DNA of 27,439 nucleotides from a virus, in IMG/VR virus record IMGVR_UViG_3300025141_009520, positions 1 through 27,439 of that record, one strand, 5' to 3'. The position numbers and the translations under genes are program-made. Numbering within the stretch: position 1 is the stretch's first letter; each line of letters starts with the position of its first letter. The notes under the pieces are model-generated. The model was not told the DNA's origin. It saw only the letters and a program-made list of their open reading frames with translations, and searched no databases. This document shows, piece by piece, positions 5,472 to 14,716 of the stretch.

Positions 5472-8400
5472 TATTCTCCTCCGGGTGGGAGCACTTCAAA
5501 TCTACTAAGCCCCCAGTATATCGTTGCATGGGACCCGGACCCTTTTAGTTCTATAGTGATATAGGCAATTCCATCACCAGTGTTATAGATTGCGGGAACG
5601 GTCTGTGCGGTAATTTCCGCGTAACTCGTGGAAGAGGTTGTAAACTCTGCCTGAGAAAAAGGTAACTCGAATGCCGTATCGGTTGTCGCAGGAGCCGCCA
5701 CGTCAGGGTCAACGTGCGGAGGAATCTTTGATATTGTAACCCTCATGGAAACACCAGACGCGCCCGATGCTTTCATGAAAGGAGAAATCCTTATAAGCCT
5801 GCCACCCTCCGATGAATGTGGACCAACACCTAGATAAACAGGGAACACTTGATAAACCTTGTATGTTGCCGCAGTTGGTCCGGTGATAGCAGTTCCAGTG
5901 GGGATCATCTCCGTTCCCTTTGTGGCGCACTTGTACCCGACTAGATTATTTACCATCTTCGCCAAATTGCTATGGGCCACAACCGTTAAGGGGTTCCCAT
6001 CACCAAACCAGGAGTTGGCGTGTTTCTCTGGCAACGTGCTGGCTAGAGGGCCAGTAAGGGTGTCCCCTTCATTGAATATCCCGTAGGTGTAAGGGTTGCG
6101 AGTATCGACCACTCTATGGTCTCCATCGTCGGCTTGATAACAATCCGCTTTCTGTGTTGCTACCGCCGACGCATAATCCTGGGAGTAAACATTGTATTCC
6201 TTCGCGGTGTCCCATGCCGGTGAACTCAATGTGGTATTCAAGGTTATAATATTTCCAGAAACACCGGCTACTGTTCTTTCCCATGCTGTTGTACTGGCTG
6301 GATTGGACGGGCTTATCTCCTCAATCCTTATAAGGTCGTCAACTTCAAAGTGGGACGCATCCGCGGGTTCGGCGTCCAAAGAAAACTCATGGGCGTCCAC
6401 TGTTATCGATGGAGTGCCGGAAGTATATCCAGAGTTGGCTTGCGCATCGTCTATCTTTGCCGTAGGCGCATAAGCCACCGTGTCGTCTATGGCGCCAATC
6501 AGGAGGTCCACTTCCCCCATCATTCCAGAAGTTACGGAAAAACTATGTCCGAGAATAAGGGCAGGCTTTGACGTTATTCCTCTCGTCCCATCGTCTGGAT
6601 TTCTAGCAAAGGTGTCCGTTACCAACGCTATATCTCCAGGAGCCATGTCCAGATAGAGAGACATGTCCACGGTTCTCCTCAGTCTCCGCATTGGCTTGCC
6701 CCAAGTCGGTAGCATAACTGCCACAACATTTATTGCCAATTGCTCTGTTGCATCACCGAACGAAGGCCCAGCGTAACTATTCCTTGCCTTAATCGTTATC
6801 GCCTTTGCCTCTCCATAGTCGTCAATCGATGATTGGAATTGGAAGGTTTTCTTTTCTAAATATTTTCCGTCCTGTGTTAAATCCCTTTTGTAGTGTAGCT
6901 TGAAAACATTCCTTAAAAACTCATTCGTGACCTGCGTTGGAGTCCTATTAGGATCAACCTCTCCGGTTGGTGCTGCTTTGTTGGCTTCCGTTAGGTCATG
7001 CGTTTTCAATGATACAACTGGCGTTTGTGGTGCTATTAGCCTTATGGTCCCCTTACGAAAAATAAAGTAGGCACCACGAAGTGTAATATCCGCTAGGAAC
7101 AAATCCTCGAATGTGGTTGGCTCATCAATAACAACGATGATTTGGTTTCCAGCCAAATCAAAACCTGAAACCGAATCTTCAAACGGTGTGTCCATTAAAG
7201 AATAGGGTATGGCTGCTCCCATGTGAGAACCCCAAACGGTCCCCATGTCCATATCTGCCTCGTTATGAGCATCAACGTCCGTTGTTGCCAGCATCTTAGC
7301 CATCAGGTTTTTTAATTTCCCCTCAAGCATAACAACTTGTTTTACATTTAATTCGTCACCCTCTCCATACCGAACATCCCCAAACCCTCCCGAATCAAGG
7401 AAATTTGCATAGGCACCGAATTTTTCCCCCGCTATCTTACTTAGTTCCGGGATTGTCCTGACTGGATTAAATGTGGTGTTGCTGGTTTTCTTTGCCATAA
7501 CAAGGGATTTTTTTATTTGGAGAACCCCCCATCCAGTTCCAGTAAAACCGTCCAAGTTGTAAGTCAAAAAATCTGGCATGTCGTCGGTGTTGTCAACATA
7601 GGTGCCATCTGCGAATTCAAGCTCCAGAGTGCCATTCGTTGCACCTTGGAAGGCGCGAATTGTAATTGGATCCAGAGGAGACCTGAAATTGTCCGGCTCT
7701 ACCTCCATTCCATGAGGAGCCATTGCATTGGCATAAACAGTTTCCGAAGGGAGACCGTTACCCTCAGGGTTGAAACCTAGCATCTCTATATAATGGCGAG
7801 GACCCTTTAACCAGTGCCGGTGTAGCGTCCAAGTACCAGGGTATTCCTCCAAGTTTATATTAAACTTATTCCCTCCCCACCTAGTAGTTATATGGGCGTT
7901 GACGCCTTCATTCATAGTTCCAGCGACTATATGGTCCTGCAACCAATTATTAAAAATATCCACGAACTCGTCTATGGTGTACCAGTTACCTTCTGTTAAG
8001 TCGGAAGTGGTGGCATTGAACAATTGGTTTTTAATACTGTTGGGACCAGATGACGGTGCGGTCAACTGGCTTTCGTACCTAAGCCAAAAATCGGTGCCGA
8101 TATAGATTCCTTTTTTCACTCTACCGACATACTGGTCGTGCAACATGGTCTGACCAGAAACCACATCAAGTATACTTCCAACACTAACAACCGTGTTTCC
8201 GTTAGTTGAATCCTGTATCCCGTTTATTTTTCCAGCGTGAATAAGTTCCGCGTTTGCCTTTGTATCGATAACTCCGCCGATAACTCGGTGCATCCAAATC
8301 CCGCACCACTTTCCAATCCATACGCGGGGGGCATCCGTTACCTTTGTTGGTGCCGGTACCGTTCCCATTTTTAGATTCAGTTTATGGGACCTGCCTATAT

Positions 8401-8911
8401 TCGCGCCTGAATCTCTTTTAAACGGAGAGAACTTCCCACGAGTGAGGGTTTTTAATTCGTTGGTGCCTGCGTCCTTGCTCGCATAGTCTATCCGCTCCGT
8501 CCCTATATATGCGGCTCCAGAACTTGCAAAGTTGGTAACGTCCTTGACCTTAATGCTTGTGGTTTGAGATATGGACATGGAAGCAGCCAATGGGCTTTCG
8601 TTCCCACCTCCAACCTTGAAAACGTCAATCCCAAACTGGTCCGCTCCGTCGTAATCCATCACGGAAAAAGAAATTTCGTTTCCGATTATCTTATTATCCC
8701 AAGGAGTTATTTTCTGCTCAAACACAACTCCTTCCAGAGACAACCCTCCGAGAGCACTGGACCAGTCAGTCCCGTGCCATCCAGTGCTGGAAGTAAAAAG
8801 ATCCGATGGCGTGTGGTAATCCGTTAAAAGGTAGCTATAGCCCTCTACGGCAACCACGAAGCATACGCGTATTCCATCATCATTCTGGAGCGATGTTAAG
8901 GTTGTTCCCAT
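5471..8911 (-). CDS. Large tail tip / tail hub protein
   Basis: 1146 residues, the largest gene in the window. It follows the tape measure by one gene. This matches the position of the central tail tip proteins (lambda J or Tal-type) that close the tail tube and contact the host. The N-terminus has YLLTDYHTPSDLFTSS and a segment around DNKIIGNEISFSVMDYDG seen in hub-type proteins. A beta-rich C-terminal region of about 300 residues may carry Ig- or carbohydrate-binding-like domains. No peptidase motif was noticed. It overlaps its upstream and downstream neighbours by one base (TAATG). The assignment rests on size and gene order. Confidence 0.65.
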   Translation of the reverse strand: MGTTLTSLQNDDGIRVCFVVAVEGYSYLLTDYHTPSDLFTSSTGWHGTDWSSALGGLSLEGVVFEQKITPWDNKIIGNEISFSVMDYDGADQFGIDVFKVGGGNESPLAASMSISQTTSIKVKDVTNFASSGAAYIGTERIDYASKDAGTNELKTLTRGKFSPFKRDSGANIGRSHKLNLKMGTVPAPTKVTDAPRVWIGKWCGIWMHRVIGGVIDTKANAELIHAGKINGIQDSTNGNTVVSVGSILDVVSGQTMLHDQYVGRVKKGIYIGTDFWLRYESQLTAPSSGPNSIKNQLFNATTSDLTEGNWYTIDEFVDIFNNWLQDHIVAGTMNEGVNAHITTRWGGNKFNINLEEYPGTWTLHRHWLKGPRHYIEMLGFNPEGNGLPSETVYANAMAPHGMEVEPDNFRSPLDPITIRAFQGATNGTLELEFADGTYVDNTDDMPDFLTYNLDGFTGTGWGVLQIKKSLVMAKKTSNTTFNPVRTIPELSKIAGEKFGAYANFLDSGGFGDVRYGEGDELNVKQVVMLEGKLKNLMAKMLATTDVDAHNEADMDMGTVWGSHMGAAIPYSLMDTPFEDSVSGFDLAGNQIIVVIDEPTTFEDLFLADITLRGAYFIFRKGTIRLIAPQTPVVSLKTHDLTEANKAAPTGEVDPNRTPTQVTNEFLRNVFKLHYKRDLTQDGKYLEKKTFQFQSSIDDYGEAKAITIKARNSYAGPSFGDATEQLAINVVAVMLPTWGKPMRRLRRTVDMSLYLDMAPGDIALVTDTFARNPDDGTRGITSKPALILGHSFSVTSGMMGEVDLLIGAIDDTVAYAPTAKIDDAQANSGYTSGTPSITVDAHEFSLDAEPADASHFEVDDLIRIEEISPSNPASTTAWERTVAGVSGNIITLNTTLSSPAWDTAKEYNVYSQDYASAVATQKADCYQADDGDHRVVDTRNPYTYGIFNEGDTLTGPLASTLPEKHANSWFGDGNPLTVVAHSNLAKMVNNLVGYKCATKGTEMIPTGTAITGPTAATYKVYQVFPVYLGVGPHSSEGGRLIRISPFMKASGASGVSMRVTISKIPPHVDPDVAAPATTDTAFELPFSQAEFTTSSTSYAEITAQTVPAIYNTGDGIAYITIELKGSGSHATIYWGLSRFEVLPPGGE

Positions 8912-9711
8912 TATACAACAACCATTCGATCCAATTCAATTTGCCAGAGACCAAGCCACCCGTCCTGCACCATACTCGGATTAAACCCGCGCATCGCTTC
9001 ACCGACCACTTTATAATCTCCATAGGCTGTATCGTCGCCAGCATCCCAATAGACCCGAATTGGTCCGCATGGTCCTGCCGCCCATGACTGCTCTCCTAAT
9101 ATGGAGTCAAGCCAAAACTGTTCAAAGGATTCATTGGTGGTGTCCTCTGCGCTTGCCCTGCATTTCGCGTGGGATATCCCGGTCCATGACAATTGGTTAA
9201 CCTGCTTTTTGTTTCCAAAGAATGCCTTAACCGCCCCAGATGGGGATTCGGTTGCCAACGCGTCCGTTTCATAAAACCCTTTATCCGCCGCACCAAATAA
9301 ACTATTCATCGGGGCATCTGGCAACCATAAGGATTTAGCCTGAGAGTCCCCCGTGTATGATGCCGAGCCACTTAGATTTCCTTGTGTAAACCCTAACAAG
9401 TCACGTAGTTCGGTGGACACCCACGTTATAGCAAAGTTTGCAGGCCCTCCATCCGTGCGGGCGATAGTAACTTTCCCCGTTCCGTTTTCGCCTGCTCCAA
9501 ATGATATGGTGTAATCGCCACCAAGCCCATCCAGCACGGTGTCCATGTCTGTTAAAAACGCATTACCTCCGCCGTATCCTGAGGACAGAAAATACTTGGC
9601 ACCTGCGACAACCGTCCCAGTTACGGCACCGCCACCCTCGTTTAGCTGGAAAGTCCAATCACCAGTAGGGATTTCAATCAATCTTTCCAGCTTTCCGTTT
9701 CTTATTGCCAT
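8911..9711 (-). CDS. Distal tail / minor tail protein candidate
   Basis: 266 residues, directly after the tape measure and before the 1146-residue tip protein; in siphoviruses this slot usually holds the distal tail protein. The N-terminal 100 residues are Gly-rich and beta (LIEIPTGDWTFQLNEGGG, SSGYGGGNAF). The C-terminal part contains LSWTGISHAKCR and a SFEQFWLDSI segment similar in style to the end of the tail tube protein at 12520-13746 (KCQASFDFTI, TTFESLWN). That suggests the two share a tail-tube-like fold, which is my inference. It has TAATG junctions at both ends. Confidence 0.5.
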   Translation of the reverse strand: MAIRNGKLERLIEIPTGDWTFQLNEGGGAVTGTVVAGAKYFLSSGYGGGNAFLTDMDTVLDGLGGDYTISFGAGENGTGKVTIARTDGGPANFAITWVSTELRDLLGFTQGNLSGSASYTGDSQAKSLWLPDAPMNSLFGAADKGFYETDALATESPSGAVKAFFGNKKQVNQLSWTGISHAKCRASAEDTTNESFEQFWLDSILGEQSWAAGPCGPIRVYWDAGDDTAYGDYKVVGEAMRGFNPSMVQDGWLGLWQIELDRMVVV

Positions 9712-11630
9712 TACGAAAACTCCACTACTGTAGAACCACCCGTGTCCGCTTGTCTAAGTATGGAAGCCATCCTATGAGAACGTCTCCTTGCCGAATCGGT
9801 TTCAAAGTCGGCTCCCAATATAATGGTCTGAGAACGGGATTCCCTCCCACCCCTCAACATGCCCGCTCCTGCCGCAGTGTTCGGAGCAGCGGAAGGAGTC
9901 CCACCAACTAACCTAGCAGCAACACCGGCAGCCACTGCGACCGCTCCATGTTTTGCGGCAGCCACTGCATGTCCGGCAGCATACCCCTGCATTCCAGGAG
10001 TGAATGCGTAACCAACGGCATAAGCCGCATGCCTCATTGCCTCGATGGACTCCTGTATCGCTATCGCCTTTAGTGCCTGAGCCGCTGCCTGTTCAAACGC
10101 CGCCCCAAAGGATTGACTTCCATCTATCCACGCTCCAACCGCAGAACCAAAGGCGGCCGTCATTCCCTCGAAGGCATCCTTTAATCTATCGATGGCAAGG
10201 GTCTGCAAATCAAAAGCTCCAGGCATCGCGGCTTTTGCCATCTTGTCTTGCGCCTCCTGGTATTCCGCAACCAATTCATCAGCGGTTTTCCTCTCTGGTT
10301 CAAGGTCGATGTCCTGTTTAGCGAAAATCTCTTTCGGCAATTCAAGCCAAGGCATGCCAATCATTTCCTCATCGGCGCGTTGCTGTTGGTACTGTGCATT
10401 CATCTGGTCCAGGAGTCTATTCCATGTGTTGGGGTCAAACGCCGTTTCGTCTACCATGCCCTTGCGCTTTGGAAGCCAAGGCATTCTGGTCCTTTTACCC
10501 TTACCCTTGCCCTTGCCCTTGCCCTTACCCTTGTCAATCACTTCTTCGAGTGGTCCCCTCTCCGGGAGACCGGGCCGCATTGTCATGTGTTCATCTAAGT
10601 ATTCTTGAAATGCCTTGTTGATTGCTTCTCTACTGCTCCATTCACTTTCGCGAGTCATCGCAAGCCAATCAACCTTAGACCCTCCGGTCTCCTCGTCTTT
10701 TACATACCACTCACCAAAGAACGCCCTGTGTGCACCGGCCCTGTATCGTGCCTGCTCTATTGCTGAGTCGGAGTGTAATTTTCCAGTAGTACTTCCCGCA
10801 CCAGGCGTAGCGCCAAGACTCATTGCCTTGCCTAGCCATCCCGGTGCTTCCCATACTTTGCCTATGGCATCGGATACGGAGTTGATGGCCTCTGCCAATG
10901 CCGTGAAAAGTTTAATCAGCGGAGGCAGAACATCCGAAGCAAGTTTTCCTAGTTCAATGGAAAGGTCACTGGTTGCAGTTTCTAAACTGGTCAGGTCCTT
11001 CCTCATTGTGTCGCCGGCGATGGTCATATCGCCACCCATCATTGCGATATGTTTGTCGGCCATCGCCAGCATCTTAGTAAATGATTCGACTTCGCCAGTC
11101 ACGGCGTCAATTTGGACACCGAACTTAACCAGCTTTCTGGAATTTAACTCCACAAAAGCCTGAGTCATTTTTTTCTGGACTTCGTTGAAGTCGTTGCCCT
11201 CTTTCCTTAGAGCCATCATGAACCCGGTAATCCGAACAATCTCCGCACTCGTCGGTCTAATGGCACCGTTCAATAACGCGGCTTCCATTGATAGGAGTTG
11301 AGTATCGCTTACCAATCCTTGCGTAACATCACGCATAGCTTGGAGGTTGCTGCCTGCACCGGCTGCCAGCATTTGTTGACGTTCCGCGTATTTTTCGTAA
11401 GATGCCTTAAGGGCCATATAAGCAGAACCCACAGCCGCTGCGGCAATCCCGATTTTTCCAAGCATGGCAATTTGCTTGTCCATTCGGGCGTTTTCTCTTT
11501 CGATTCCCATCACCAACGCGTTATGGCGTTTCTTTTCTACGCCAGAGAGTTTTTTAACGTCTGCCCTTTGCTGTTTACTGTCAGACCTGAAGGTAGTGAG
11601 TACGTTGCTACCTATGCCTAGGATTCCCAT
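9711..11630 (-). CDS. Tail tape measure protein
   Basis: 639 residues, long and largely helical, with a hydrophobic stretch near residues 55-80 (GKIGIAAAAVGSAYMALKA) and another at about 545-600 rich in Ala and Gly. Its order after the tail tube gene and before the tip proteins is typical. The protein sets tail length and later leaves the tube during DNA entry. About residues 366-379 form a run of alternating Lys and Gly, encoded by a hexamer repeat. The length predicts a rather short flexible tail, roughly 90-100 nm at 1.5 A per residue. The start ATG is fused with the preceding stop as TAATG. Confidence 0.85.
   Translation of the reverse strand: MGILGIGSNVLTTFRSDSKQQRADVKKLSGVEKKRHNALVMGIERENARMDKQIAMLGKIGIAAAAVGSAYMALKASYEKYAERQQMLAAGAGSNLQAMRDVTQGLVSDTQLLSMEAALLNGAIRPTSAEIVRITGFMMALRKEGNDFNEVQKKMTQAFVELNSRKLVKFGVQIDAVTGEVESFTKMLAMADKHIAMMGGDMTIAGDTMRKDLTSLETATSDLSIELGKLASDVLPPLIKLFTALAEAINSVSDAIGKVWEAPGWLGKAMSLGATPGAGSTTGKLHSDSAIEQARYRAGAHRAFFGEWYVKDEETGGSKVDWLAMTRESEWSSREAINKAFQEYLDEHMTMRPGLPERGPLEEVIDKGKGKGKGKGKGKRTRMPWLPKRKGMVDETAFDPNTWNRLLDQMNAQYQQQRADEEMIGMPWLELPKEIFAKQDIDLEPERKTADELVAEYQEAQDKMAKAAMPGAFDLQTLAIDRLKDAFEGMTAAFGSAVGAWIDGSQSFGAAFEQAAAQALKAIAIQESIEAMRHAAYAVGYAFTPGMQGYAAGHAVAAAKHGAVAVAAGVAARLVGGTPSAAPNTAAGAGMLRGGRESRSQTIILGADFETDSARRRSHRMASILRQADTGGSTVVEFS
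10495..10530 (-). repeat. Hexamer tandem repeat GGGYAA with G-quadruplex pattern
   Basis: Six head-to-tail copies of TTRCCC on the plus strand, i.e. GGGTAA or GGGCAA on the coding strand. They encode alternating Gly-Lys inside the tape measure gene. Six G3 runs with 3-nt loops fit the canonical G-quadruplex rule, and the G-rich strand is also the mRNA. Copy number could vary by slippage in steps of two codons without breaking the frame. Confidence 0.85.
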
Positions 11631-12037
11631 TACTTATTCCCTTCGTTGGATATTTGTATTTCCAAATCCTGAACGTAGCCTTCCAGCAACTCCAATCCAT
11701 CCAAGAGAACGCCCGTTAGTTCCTCGCCTTCGTATCTCTCCCTTAGTAAACCCTTATTCCAGTGAACCCTTGCCCTTGCCACTTCGATAACCTGGGGCAG
11801 TTGTATGATGTATCCAGGACATATATCCTTATCCGCTTCCCATCCGGCGGGAGAGGGAAACCCAGGACCAACACGTTTTTTAGGTGTTAGAAAACCACAA
11901 TTCCAACGGGCGCGGACATTCGCAGGAAGATCCTTCTCGCACGTTGAACAGTTTAGGTAATTTCTGGATTGTGGATTTTTATCCATTCTCAGTTTCATCC
12001 TTTTATACTGGACCTGCGGAAGAATCCGAAGGCCCAT
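11630..12037 (-). CDS. Small Cys-rich protein upstream of tape measure (tail assembly factor candidate)
   Basis: 135 residues. Cys30-x2-Cys33, Cys47 and Cys73 could form a zinc site (NCSTC, WNCGF, DICPGY). The C-terminal half is helical. The gene occupies the position where siphoviruses encode the second tail assembly chaperone. It is a separate gene with its own ATG two nt after the preceding stop, not a frameshift extension. An alternative start at MKLRMDK (residue 14) is possible. The N-terminal half with Cys residues does not look like classical chaperones of the lambda G/GT type, so the role is open. Confidence 0.5.
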   Translation of the reverse strand: MGLRILPQVQYKRMKLRMDKNPQSRNYLNCSTCEKDLPANVRARWNCGFLTPKKRVGPGFPSPAGWEADKDICPGYIIQLPQVIEVARARVHWNKGLLRERYEGEELTGVLLDGLELLEGYVQDLEIQISNEGNK

Positions 12038-12039
12038 GA

Positions 12040-12519
12040 CTACAAAGGGCTTAAGGACATACTCATAATCACCCGGATACCTAATTGGTTCACCAACTGC
12101 CCTTCGTCGATGTTATCCAACACCTGCATCACCTCTTCCCGCACAACCTTCATAGTTAAATCCCGGTCGAACTGGGTTTCCAATGAAAATTCCCTTCCGT
12201 CCTTGTCCACCAAGTTTTCAACTTCCAAAAGACCCATCTGGCACGCAAGATACGCGGCAGTCGGTGAAATCATTCCATCAACTGCGGTTTTTCTTATCGT
12301 ATCCTGGAGCATCCTTTTCGCCTTGCCTCGAATATGGCGCAACCTCCATCTGGTAGGCTGCCTCCCTGCTTTCATTGGAATCTTGGAGCAGTCGTTGGTA
12401 CTTAGGTAGTCCTGCCAAATGTCATTATACCCTTCGGCATCCGTGTCGATTGCAGGATCTTCGGAATAGAAGACATCATACGACTTGACCAGAGTGGCGA
12501 CTGTTCCAACTTCTAACAT
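12040..12519 (-). CDS. Tail assembly chaperone candidate
   Basis: 159 residues, mostly helical, acidic and basic mixed, with RQPTRWRLRHIRGKAKRML in the middle. It lies between the tail tube protein gene (stop TAA followed directly by this ATG) and the small Cys-rich gene before the tape measure. In long-tailed phages this slot encodes the chaperone that coats the tape measure during tail assembly. No specific motif is recognised. The assignment is positional. Confidence 0.5.
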   Translation of the reverse strand: MLEVGTVATLVKSYDVFYSEDPAIDTDAEGYNDIWQDYLSTNDCSKIPMKAGRQPTRWRLRHIRGKAKRMLQDTIRKTAVDGMISPTAAYLACQMGLLEVENLVDKDGREFSLETQFDRDLTMKVVREEVMQVLDNIDEGQLVNQLGIRVIMSMSLSPL

Positions 12520-13746
12520 TTACCCAAGTCCTAAAATAAAGTTAGCACGTTCCAGTGCGGTAGCGGTCGCCGCACTTGTTACGGCCCGGCAGCTAATGGA
12601 TTGCCTATTTATTCCATCCATGTCCATCTGCGTTGGTCGTTGACCAGTTAAATGGACTTTCGGGAAGTAAAAGCCAACGGTCGCACCATCCCTTCCAGCG
12701 GAACAGGTATACAAACAATGTTTAAAGGTTTGTGAACCTTCCGCGGTATTCCATAAACTCTCGAAAGTTGTAGTGTTGGCCGCCTCCGAATCAATTGTGA
12801 AATCAAAGCTGGCTTGGCACTTTGTTCTTTTTGCTCCAACGATTACTTGGTGCGCGTTGGTCGCTCCAGGTCCTCGAATTTCCGTAACTGCCATATCGAT
12901 GTTCAAAGAGAAATCACGGATGCTGTAGGTTGTGCGAGTGTCCGCTCCAAACGTGCCAAAGAAAAACGATCCTGCGGCTACAGGTGACGGCACGAAGGAG
13001 TTAACCGATGTAGCGGTTGGGAATGTTGTGTTGTAACTGTTCCACCTCGAAACACCCATAGTAATGTCGATTTTTGGGATTTCTCCTGGGCTGAGTCCAG
13101 TTATGCTTATGGCAGTAGGATAGCACCCAAAGCAGTGATAGGACTGGTTGGCGGTTATTATCTCAATCCTCTGCGATGTTATGGATGACGAGGTCCCTGC
13201 CTCGCTTGGGTAAATCATGGCGGGAGCGTAAAGAACGTCGCCAGCATCCGGAGATCCATCCAGTGCCGTGTGCATTAGCATAGTGGACGCATTTTTCACG
13301 GCAATGTATTGACCGTTCCCGCGTCCATCGCCGAGCGTTCCAACTCGCGTCAAGCCGCCCGCCGAAAGGGTTGCGTCCGTTTCCGTGAACTGGTTGGCAT
13401 TTGTCGTCGCAGCGACTGTTCCGCCATCATTGGTTACGTCAAGATTACCGATGCACCTTGAAATGAAATTCTCCTCGGCAGTCGCTGAAATGGCGCCAGT
13501 GGTTGCCGACCCATGCCCGCATAGATAGAGGGAAACCGTAAACGATCCACCTTGAACCCCGCGCATTGGCAAAGCCGCATCGTTTTGAAACTGAACGGTC
13601 GGATCAACCATTTCCATTGTCTGCGTCAATCCTCCTGCATCGATTGGAGCGATAATTTCCAATCTTTCATCGAAGGTCGTTGACACCTCTCCAAAGGTTG
13701 CCTCATCCGCGAACCGCATTGCTCCTAAATTTGATGGATTACCCAT
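12520..13746 (-). CDS. Major tail tube protein
   Basis: 408 residues, rich in Thr, Ala and Gly, and beta in character. The N-terminus MGNPSNLGAMRFADEATFGEV is of the sort found in tail tube proteins, and the C-terminus LERANFILGLG ends the structural domain. Position before chaperone-like genes and the tape measure supports it. The length is larger than the usual 200-300 residues, so an inserted Ig-like or decoration domain in the first half (about residues 90-180) is likely. Start and stop are tightly joined to neighbours (TAATG upstream, TAAATG downstream). Confidence 0.65.
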   Translation of the reverse strand: MGNPSNLGAMRFADEATFGEVSTTFDERLEIIAPIDAGGLTQTMEMVDPTVQFQNDAALPMRGVQGGSFTVSLYLCGHGSATTGAISATAEENFISRCIGNLDVTNDGGTVAATTNANQFTETDATLSAGGLTRVGTLGDGRGNGQYIAVKNASTMLMHTALDGSPDAGDVLYAPAMIYPSEAGTSSSITSQRIEIITANQSYHCFGCYPTAISITGLSPGEIPKIDITMGVSRWNSYNTTFPTATSVNSFVPSPVAAGSFFFGTFGADTRTTYSIRDFSLNIDMAVTEIRGPGATNAHQVIVGAKRTKCQASFDFTIDSEAANTTTFESLWNTAEGSQTFKHCLYTCSAGRDGATVGFYFPKVHLTGQRPTQMDMDGINRQSISCRAVTSAATATALERANFILGLG

Positions 13747-14213
13747 TATACACTCCTATAAAACCTGAAAACGTAAACCAATGAAAGGAACACTACACCT
13801 TCCGAATCCTCAATGGATGCGGCTTCCAAAACGGCATGTGAGTCGGTATAGTTTCCAGTTCCTCTATGTCCTAACTTGTTATCTATTAAATATTGGTCAT
13901 TCCTAACCAAGTCCCTTAAATCTGAATAATTATCTCCACCATACCTAAAATCCTCCGGGTAGCATACGGTTACCTCTTCTCTTCCTTCAACGAATTCCAA
14001 ATCCGTATTACTTACCATTGGAATCTCATAGTCGAACTGGTCAACGATTGAAAATCTTCGGAAAGCAGCTTGTGGGTTTTCGATGCACCAATCTCTAAAG
14101 TCCTGCTCCTCTCGGTGTCTTAAGAACTTGGCACTAGCTAATGCCGTAGGAGTTAACCCTTCGACCAACGACATCTGAGCCGTTCTAATAGCTTCAAAGG
14201 TAGTCGTCGCCAT
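13746..14213 (-). CDS. Head-tail joining / tail completion protein candidate
   Basis: 155 residues. The N-terminal helix FEAIRTAQMSLVEGLTP is followed by a mixed alpha/beta region (FDYEIPMVSNTDLEFVEGREEVTVCYPED) and ends in a beta strand GVVFLSLVYVFRFYRSV. This size and secondary structure fit tail terminator or completion proteins, which cap the tail tube next to the head, and the gene precedes the tail tube gene. No specific family signature was seen. It has TAATG junctions at both ends. Confidence 0.45.
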   Translation of the reverse strand: MATTTFEAIRTAQMSLVEGLTPTALASAKFLRHREEQDFRDWCIENPQAAFRRFSIVDQFDYEIPMVSNTDLEFVEGREEVTVCYPEDFRYGGDNYSDLRDLVRNDQYLIDNKLGHRGTGNYTDSHAVLEAASIEDSEGVVFLSLVYVFRFYRSV

Positions 14214-14716
14214 TATGAAACACCCTTTAATCGAAAAACGACGGCGATTTTTCCGCGCTTATTCTCTGAAAAATACCGCATTCCTAAACATTTTTCCAAC
14301 GGGTACACGTCGCTTTTGATACTCGGCTCGTGGCTAAGCCATGCGACCGGATAGTCGCCCGATGCTTGGATTAAGTACCCAGTTGTAACGTTTCCCTGCG
14401 CGCTAAAAATGGGGTGGGTATTCATTCCTTCGGTGCCGTCCTCGCTCCATGCGAAGACAAGCCAGTCGCTATCTTGCAGGGTGAAGTTGCCGGTGTATGG
14501 CAACGCGTCCCAGTTCAGGCTCATCCTCTGGATATAGCTTTGAGGGGTATCGCCTGGATTCACTGCCAACACCGCAACCGCAGCATCTTGCCTGCCTGCT
14601 ACCTGGTAGCACTCCTGCGCTATCTGGGCTCCGTTCTTATCAGTGAAGCCGGGATATGCTTTTGGACCCTTACACATTGTTTCACTAAGCAAAGCCTTGT
14701 AATCTTCATGTGCCAT
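14213..14716 (-). CDS. Structural protein of unknown type in the head-tail region
   Basis: 167 residues from ATG 14716, which overlaps the upstream stop as TAATG with GGTGG ahead; an in-frame GTG seven codons upstream would run inside the previous gene. The protein begins MAHEDYKALLSETMCKGPK and has a beta-rich middle with SLNWDALPYTGNFTLQDSDWLVFAWSEDG. I do not recognise the family. Arg codons are mixed (AGG twice, then CGG, CGC, CGA). By place it belongs to the set of small head completion or decoration proteins. Confidence 0.5.
   Translation of the reverse strand: MAHEDYKALLSETMCKGPKAYPGFTDKNGAQIAQECYQVAGRQDAAVAVLAVNPGDTPQSYIQRMSLNWDALPYTGNFTLQDSDWLVFAWSEDGTEGMNTHPIFSAQGNVTTGYLIQASGDYPVAWLSHEPSIKSDVYPLEKCLGMRYFSENKRGKIAVVFRLKGVS

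Noticed and set aside
10495-10530. Telomere-like or CRISPR-like repeat
   Set aside because: The short hexamers lie in frame inside a coding region and have no spacers.
12030-12060. Programmed frameshift between two tail chaperone genes, as in lambda G/GT
   Set aside because: The first gene ends with TAG and the second has its own ATG two nt later; no slippery heptamer or overlapping open frame is seen.
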